A stretch of DNA of 64,000 nucleotides from assembly GCA_035554115.1 (NCBI GenBank), contig DATMIW010000070.1, positions 52,953-116,952 of the forward strand. Reading direction: 5' to 3'. Under the pieces are notes generated by a model that searched no databases, was not told where the DNA came from, and saw only the letters and a program-made list of their open reading frames with translations. A program made the position numbers and the translations under genes. This document shows positions 60,774-64,000 of the stretch, in pieces (the stretch's first letter is position 1; every line of letters starts with the position of its first letter). Source of the stretch: CAXTSE01 sp035554115 (GTDB lineage: Bacteria > Actinomycetota > Actinomycetes > Actinomycetales > Microbacteriaceae).

Positions 60774-62642
60774 CTACGGCAGAGTGCCGGTTGCGACGGA
60801 TGTTGCGCTGGTGCCGGCAGCGTCCTGGATCATCAGTTCGGCATAGACAATGGCTCCCGAGGGGAGAGCTTCATAGTCGTAATCGAGCTTGTCGGGATCG
60901 GCCCGAAGCGCGTCGCTCCAGTCGCCGTAGATGAACAGTTGCTCGCCACCCTCCGCAGCCAGGCTGGTCTTAAGAGGCAGAATCGTGGCGCGTTTTGCGG
61001 GTGCGATCTCGGAGTACGCTCCAGCCCCCTCGTCGAAGCCGTAAAACGTTTGCGACAGGATCGTGCCGGTGCTCGGCTGGTATGTCAATTGCAGAAATGC
61101 CTGGCTCACGTCATCCCCGCTGCCATTCGCGGAATAGGCAATAGGAACCCCGATTGTCGCCACTTCGGAGCTCTCGTTGAGCGTGTACGAGCTGTAGAAC
61201 GTCAGATCTTGAGACCCCGCAGAAACATGCAGCTCATAGCTGTCGAAGAATCCGCTTACCAGTCCGTCACTGTCAACGTTGGCCGGTTCGTCACCCACGA
61301 GAGTGATGCTGCCGTCGTCTTCGACATAGCCGTAACGGATCGTGGCGTCGGTGATCTGGTTCGGGTCACTGACGAGCTGTTGCTGAATGACAAAGGCACC
61401 GTCGTCGAACCCGGAGTCGGCACGAGCGGAAGCGAAGGCGGGAGCCGAGCCCGTCGATATTCCGCTCGCGTAATAGCTGTCGAGAAAAGACGTCCATGTC
61501 GCGGCGGAAGCGACGTCGGCGTATCCCTCATCGAAGGTGCGCGCTTGCGGCGGGAAGTAGATGGCAAGACCGCTTGCGCCCTGAGTTGTTGCGCCGTCCA
61601 TCTTGTCGACAGTGGCCGCATCGAGTGCATTGAGGACCGCCTCGGCCTCGGGACCGCCCACGCCCTCGGCGAGCATGCCGAGGTCGTGCATATAGAAGCG
61701 ATATTCCGGTGTGGCGCCGAATTCGAGGCTGTTCGACAATGATCGCCCGATCGTCGGAGCGAGCTCAGCACCCCCGTTGTCAAGGGACTCTGCGAAGGCG
61801 CCGACGGCACGGTCGACGGCTGGCATGCGGGTCAGGTCGGTGAGCGACAGGGTGACCTGCTGCTCGCCCTCGTCGTCGCTTTGGTCGACATAGGCATCGA
61901 TGATCGCGGTCCCGAGTTCATCGACGGTGCCCCCCTGGGCAGCCGTCTCGAGCGCTGTGTAGTCCCAGCCGTATCCGGGTTCCAGCTCCTCTGAGGCGAG
62001 TAGGCGGTCCGCCACATCCTGCAGGGTCGATGCGGTCTCGTAGGTGGCCATCAGGCACGCGTCAAAGCCCATGAGGTCGAGCTTCTTGATGCCTGTTCCG
62101 TGAAGGCCGTGGGTGATTCCCTGGTGCACCTCATTGAGCGACAGCGAGTCGTCGTCGAACGATCCGTCAGCTCCGACTCCTGGCCACGAACTGCCGTGGT
62201 CGTTGATGATGAGCGCGTAATGGCTGGCCGGGAAGTTCTTCACGGTGTCATGGATGAAACCGGCCAGCACATCCGGATCACCGGTATTGGCATTTCCATG
62301 GCTTTCCAGCACATCTGAGCCGCCCTGGGTGATCTTCAGGGTCTTTGATCCGTGCCAGTCGTCCTGGCCGGCCATTCTGCCGTCGTAGAACTTTGCAGAC
62401 CTGTCCACGTAGCTGATCAGGGTGAAACCAGGGCGCGAACCCACTTTGGTCTGTTCGCGAAGGTCATCGGCTTGATACGGCTCAAGGTTGGTGTCAGCGA
62501 TGACGTAGGTCATGACCGTCCAGCTGTCGCCGCCCATCGAAGCGAAACCCGGGCCTCCTGCACATCCGGAAAGGGTCGCGATCGCAACAAAACCCGTGAG
62601 AACCGCGGCGAGGATCCGTATCCGTCCGGGCGGAGTGCGCAT
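60774..62642 (-). CDS. Clostripain-family (C11) cysteine peptidase-like lipoprotein
   Basis: A 622-aa exported lipoprotein. Signal peptide with lipobox LSGC, lipidated Cys27. The C11/clostripain core begins SWTVMTYVIADTNLEPYQADDL and has the catalytic His in LIINDHGSSW (about residue 149) and Cys in MGFDACLMATYE (about 196). It continues through SGLAIYFPP, and residues about 420-622 form a beta-rich C-terminal part (FYSSYTLNESSEVATIG, QLTYQPSTGTILSQTFYGF). GAGG lies 8 nt before the ATG. Likely an Arg-type cell-surface protease; the substrate is unknown. Confidence 0.87.
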   Translation of the reverse strand: MRTPPGRIRILAAVLTGFVAIATLSGCAGGPGFASMGGDSWTVMTYVIADTNLEPYQADDLREQTKVGSRPGFTLISYVDRSAKFYDGRMAGQDDWHGSKTLKITQGGSDVLESHGNANTGDPDVLAGFIHDTVKNFPASHYALIINDHGSSWPGVGADGSFDDDSLSLNEVHQGITHGLHGTGIKKLDLMGFDACLMATYETASTLQDVADRLLASEELEPGYGWDYTALETAAQGGTVDELGTAIIDAYVDQSDDEGEQQVTLSLTDLTRMPAVDRAVGAFAESLDNGGAELAPTIGRSLSNSLEFGATPEYRFYMHDLGMLAEGVGGPEAEAVLNALDAATVDKMDGATTQGASGLAIYFPPQARTFDEGYADVASAATWTSFLDSYYASGISTGSAPAFASARADSGFDDGAFVIQQQLVSDPNQITDATIRYGYVEDDGSITLVGDEPANVDSDGLVSGFFDSYELHVSAGSQDLTFYSSYTLNESSEVATIGVPIAYSANGSGDDVSQAFLQLTYQPSTGTILSQTFYGFDEGAGAYSEIAPAKRATILPLKTSLAAEGGEQLFIYGDWSDALRADPDKLDYDYEALPSGAIVYAELMIQDAAGTSATSVATGTLP

Positions 62643-62759
62643 ATCCAGGCCTCTTTCGTGTGCGGGGAGTCGGCTCAGAATAGCGAGCTTCGCTTGTCGA
62701 CCGCGCCGCCTCTGCGGGGAATATCGATACGATCGATTACGTACACCCGCGATATCTGC

Positions 62760-62836
62760 GGGCTCTTAGCTCAGTTGGTTAGAGCGCCACGTTTACACCG
62801 TGGATGTCGGGGGTTCGAATCCCTCAGGGCCCACCA
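62760..62836 (+). tRNA. tRNA-Val (anticodon TAC), CCA encoded
   Basis: Cloverleaf by eye: acceptor GGGCTCT (62760-62766) with AGGGCCC (62826-62832), D-arm GCTC...GAGC, anticodon stem CCACG/CGTGG around loop TTTACAC with anticodon TAC (valine GTA), T-loop TTCGAAT, discriminator A and an encoded CCA (62834-62836). Confidence 0.95.
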
Positions 62837-62869
62837 ATGTGATGAGTCAGGACTTCGTGGACGGGTAAA

Positions 62870-62889
62870 CCGGTCTGAGCTTGTCGGGA
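62870..62889. repeat. Degenerate third copy of the dispersed repeat
   Basis: CCGGTCTGAGCTTGTCGGGA resembles copy 2 (44156-44177) with one inserted T and one substitution over 20 bp. It lies 34 nt after the tRNA. Confidence 0.4.
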
Positions 62890-62917
62890 TTCCGTTGATC
62901 TCAGCGGATAACAAATG

Positions 62918-62934
62918 GGTTGGTTCGCCCAACC
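62918..62934 (+). terminator. Possible tRNA-Val terminator
   Basis: GGTTGG (62918-62923), loop ttcgc, CCAACC (62929-62934), followed about 9 nt later by TTTTGT. Weak stem but suitably placed after the tRNA. The rest of the 274-bp gap to the MFS gene shows no further clear feature. Confidence 0.4.
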
Positions 62935-63110
62935 GTCCAATCGTTTTGTATTCGACCGCATTTCTTGATACGGTCCGATCGGGATCCCTGCGGCTGAGTA
63001 GCCTCCGGCTTTCCGTCGCCCGCTCTGCTCACGGCGCCGCCTTCGGCTGTCTTCCGTGCGCAACGCGCAAACCGTTAGTGCAATGTCGCCTACAGAAACG
63101 GATTCATCCA

Positions 63111-64000
63111 ATGACGGAACATCTTGTCGCTCCTCAGCCGACACTCACTCGAGGTGTGGCGGTACGGATCTGGGTTGCCCTACTCGTCGCGAATATCCTC
63201 GTGTATGCAGCGCTGGCGACACCGGGCATTCTCACCCTGTCGATGCGGTTCACTGAGATCGAGTCCCTCAACCCTGTCGCAATGCTGAGCATCGTCATCG
63301 GCGTCTCGAGCGTGGCGCAGCTCGTTATAGGGCCACTCGTCGGGCGATTGTCGGACCGCACCGGTGCGCGTATCGGTATGCGCCGCCCCTGGTTGATTGG
63401 CTGCGGGATCGTCGGGCTCCTTGGCACGACTACCATCGCCGTGGTCGTAGATCCGACGGCTATTGTCATAGCGTGGGCCGTTGCATCGGCGGCTTATGTG
63501 GCAGCGAACGTCGTTCTGGTGTCGATCATGATTGACCACGTCCCGGTGCACTTGCATGGACGGATCTCCTTCGCGATCGCTGCCGCGTCATTCATTGCTC
63601 CGGCGGCAGGCGCTGCACTCGTGCCCCTCCTCGGAAACTCGCCCACCTGGGGTCTGCTCGTGCCCGCGATCGCTACCGTCGTTCTCCTCCCCCTGCTCGC
63701 ATTCGCCCTCCCCGATCGCCAGCTCGAGACCCGGCCACCAAGGTTCACCCTGCGCGAACTCGGACAGTCATACTGGATCAATCCGCTTGGACGCCCGTCG
63801 TTCGCGGCACTTCTCGTGACGGCGTTCTGCGCGATCGGGGCCTACGCGATTCCGCAGATCTACCTGTACTACGTCCTCGCGTTTACGATCAAGATTTCCG
63901 AGAGTGACCTACCAGGAGCAGTGTCGCTGCTCGCCGCGATCGGTGCGGTCGCCGCGATCGGTGCGGGAGCTCTCGGCGGGTACCTGTCCGACAAGCTCCG
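63111..64000 (+). CDS. MFS transporter, SLC45/sugar-transporter-like, N-terminal part (runs off right end)
   Basis: About 296 codons are in the window and the frame is still open at 64000. The protein begins MTEHLVAPQPTLTRGVAVRI, then VALLVANILVYAALATPGI (helix 1), VIGVSSVAQLVIGPLVGRLSDRTGARIGMRRPW (motif-A loop, with the 'G.RRPW' of SLC45/GPH-type carriers) and further helices (AAYVAANVVLVSIMIDHV, GAYAIPQIYLYYVLAF, AIGAVAAIGAGALGGYLSDKL). Sugar or glycoside transport is the likely role. The Shine-Dalgarno is poor. Confidence 0.87.
   Translation, partial: MTEHLVAPQPTLTRGVAVRIWVALLVANILVYAALATPGILTLSMRFTEIESLNPVAMLSIVIGVSSVAQLVIGPLVGRLSDRTGARIGMRRPWLIGCGIVGLLGTTTIAVVVDPTAIVIAWAVASAAYVAANVVLVSIMIDHVPVHLHGRISFAIAAASFIAPAAGAALVPLLGNSPTWGLLVPAIATVVLLPLLAFALPDRQLETRPPRFTLRELGQSYWINPLGRPSFAALLVTAFCAIGAYAIPQIYLYYVLAFTIKISESDLPGAVSLLAAIGAVAAIGAGALGGYLSDKL

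Noticed and set aside
1..64000. CRISPR arrays, insertion sequences, prophage or integrative elements
   Set aside because: No regularly spaced repeats, transposase or integrase motifs, or direct repeats flanking the tRNA were found on reading.

Overview
The window is GC-rich chromosomal DNA of an actinobacterium, most likely a member of the Microbacteriaceae (Micrococcales). The evidence is the fasR-fabD-fabH-acpP-fabF block next to a homodimeric-type aceE, the order truB-ribF and rpsO-pnp, a three-domain LigD with Ku, and small actinobacterial families that I recognise by sequence (DUF5302, DUF5997, DUF3145, DUF6328, DUF2510/DUF4333, DUF1684). Many genes have no Shine-Dalgarno but carry a TAnnnT box 6-7 nt before the start codon, as expected for leaderless mRNAs. 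Gene density is very high and there are no insertion sequences, phage genes or CRISPR arrays. This is a core-type region with scattered unusual genes.

Layout. 1-2521: ketopantoate-reductase-like gene and a DHA2 drug exporter, divergent from a TetR regulator with a strong two-dyad operator between them. 2518-5238: truB, two small membrane proteins and ribF. 5283-9492: SRPBCC-like protein, then a tightly coupled operon of deoC, an aldehyde dehydrogenase, a catalytic-domain-less aldehyde dehydrogenase and a membrane protein (deoxynucleoside catabolism). 9648-13384: SNF2 helicase coupled to a Stealth phosphotransferase. 13409-19364: phosphoesterase, PabC-like lyase, J-domain protein, LysR-effector-domain protein divergent from DUF5997, a DarT-like ADP-ribosyltransferase and a histidine phosphatase. 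19418-24646: small protein, two DUF2510/DUF4333 membrane proteins, Ski2-like helicase and a two-helix membrane protein. 24838-30036: ABM protein, LigD and Ku (NHEJ), YihY, DUF6328.

30085-34984: GlcD-like FAD oxidase, degenerate MDR-like protein, CMD-like protein, PrsW protease and an MDR oxidoreductase. 34989-39657: MarP-type serine protease, rpsO with a clear terminator, a second MDR oxidoreductase and a CASTOR/POLLUX-type ion channel. 39667-44055: small membrane protein, LLM flavin enzyme, DUF5302 and pnp with a structured leader. 44239-47625: DUF1684, family-A DNA polymerase-like protein, DUF3145 and a 45-aa basic protein. 47626-55459 (minus strand): aceE, fasR, fabD, fabH, acpP, fabF, linking pyruvate oxidation to type II fatty-acid synthesis. 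55607-60124: AhpE-like peroxiredoxin, then a processive family-2 glycosyltransferase coupled to an exported GH18 protein with two chitin-binding modules. 60121-64000: channel-like membrane protein, clostripain-family lipoprotein, tRNA-Val(TAC) and an MFS transporter that runs off the right end.

The points most worth checking are: an in-frame amber codon in fabF just before the conserved FGFGGHN loop; an orphan DarT-like ADP-ribosyltransferase; the glycan synthase/GH18 pair; a channel-like protein without a K+ filter; an MMPL transporter remnant inside the fab promoter region; a small dispersed palindromic repeat; and the number of convergent genes that share a 4-base stop-codon overlap.
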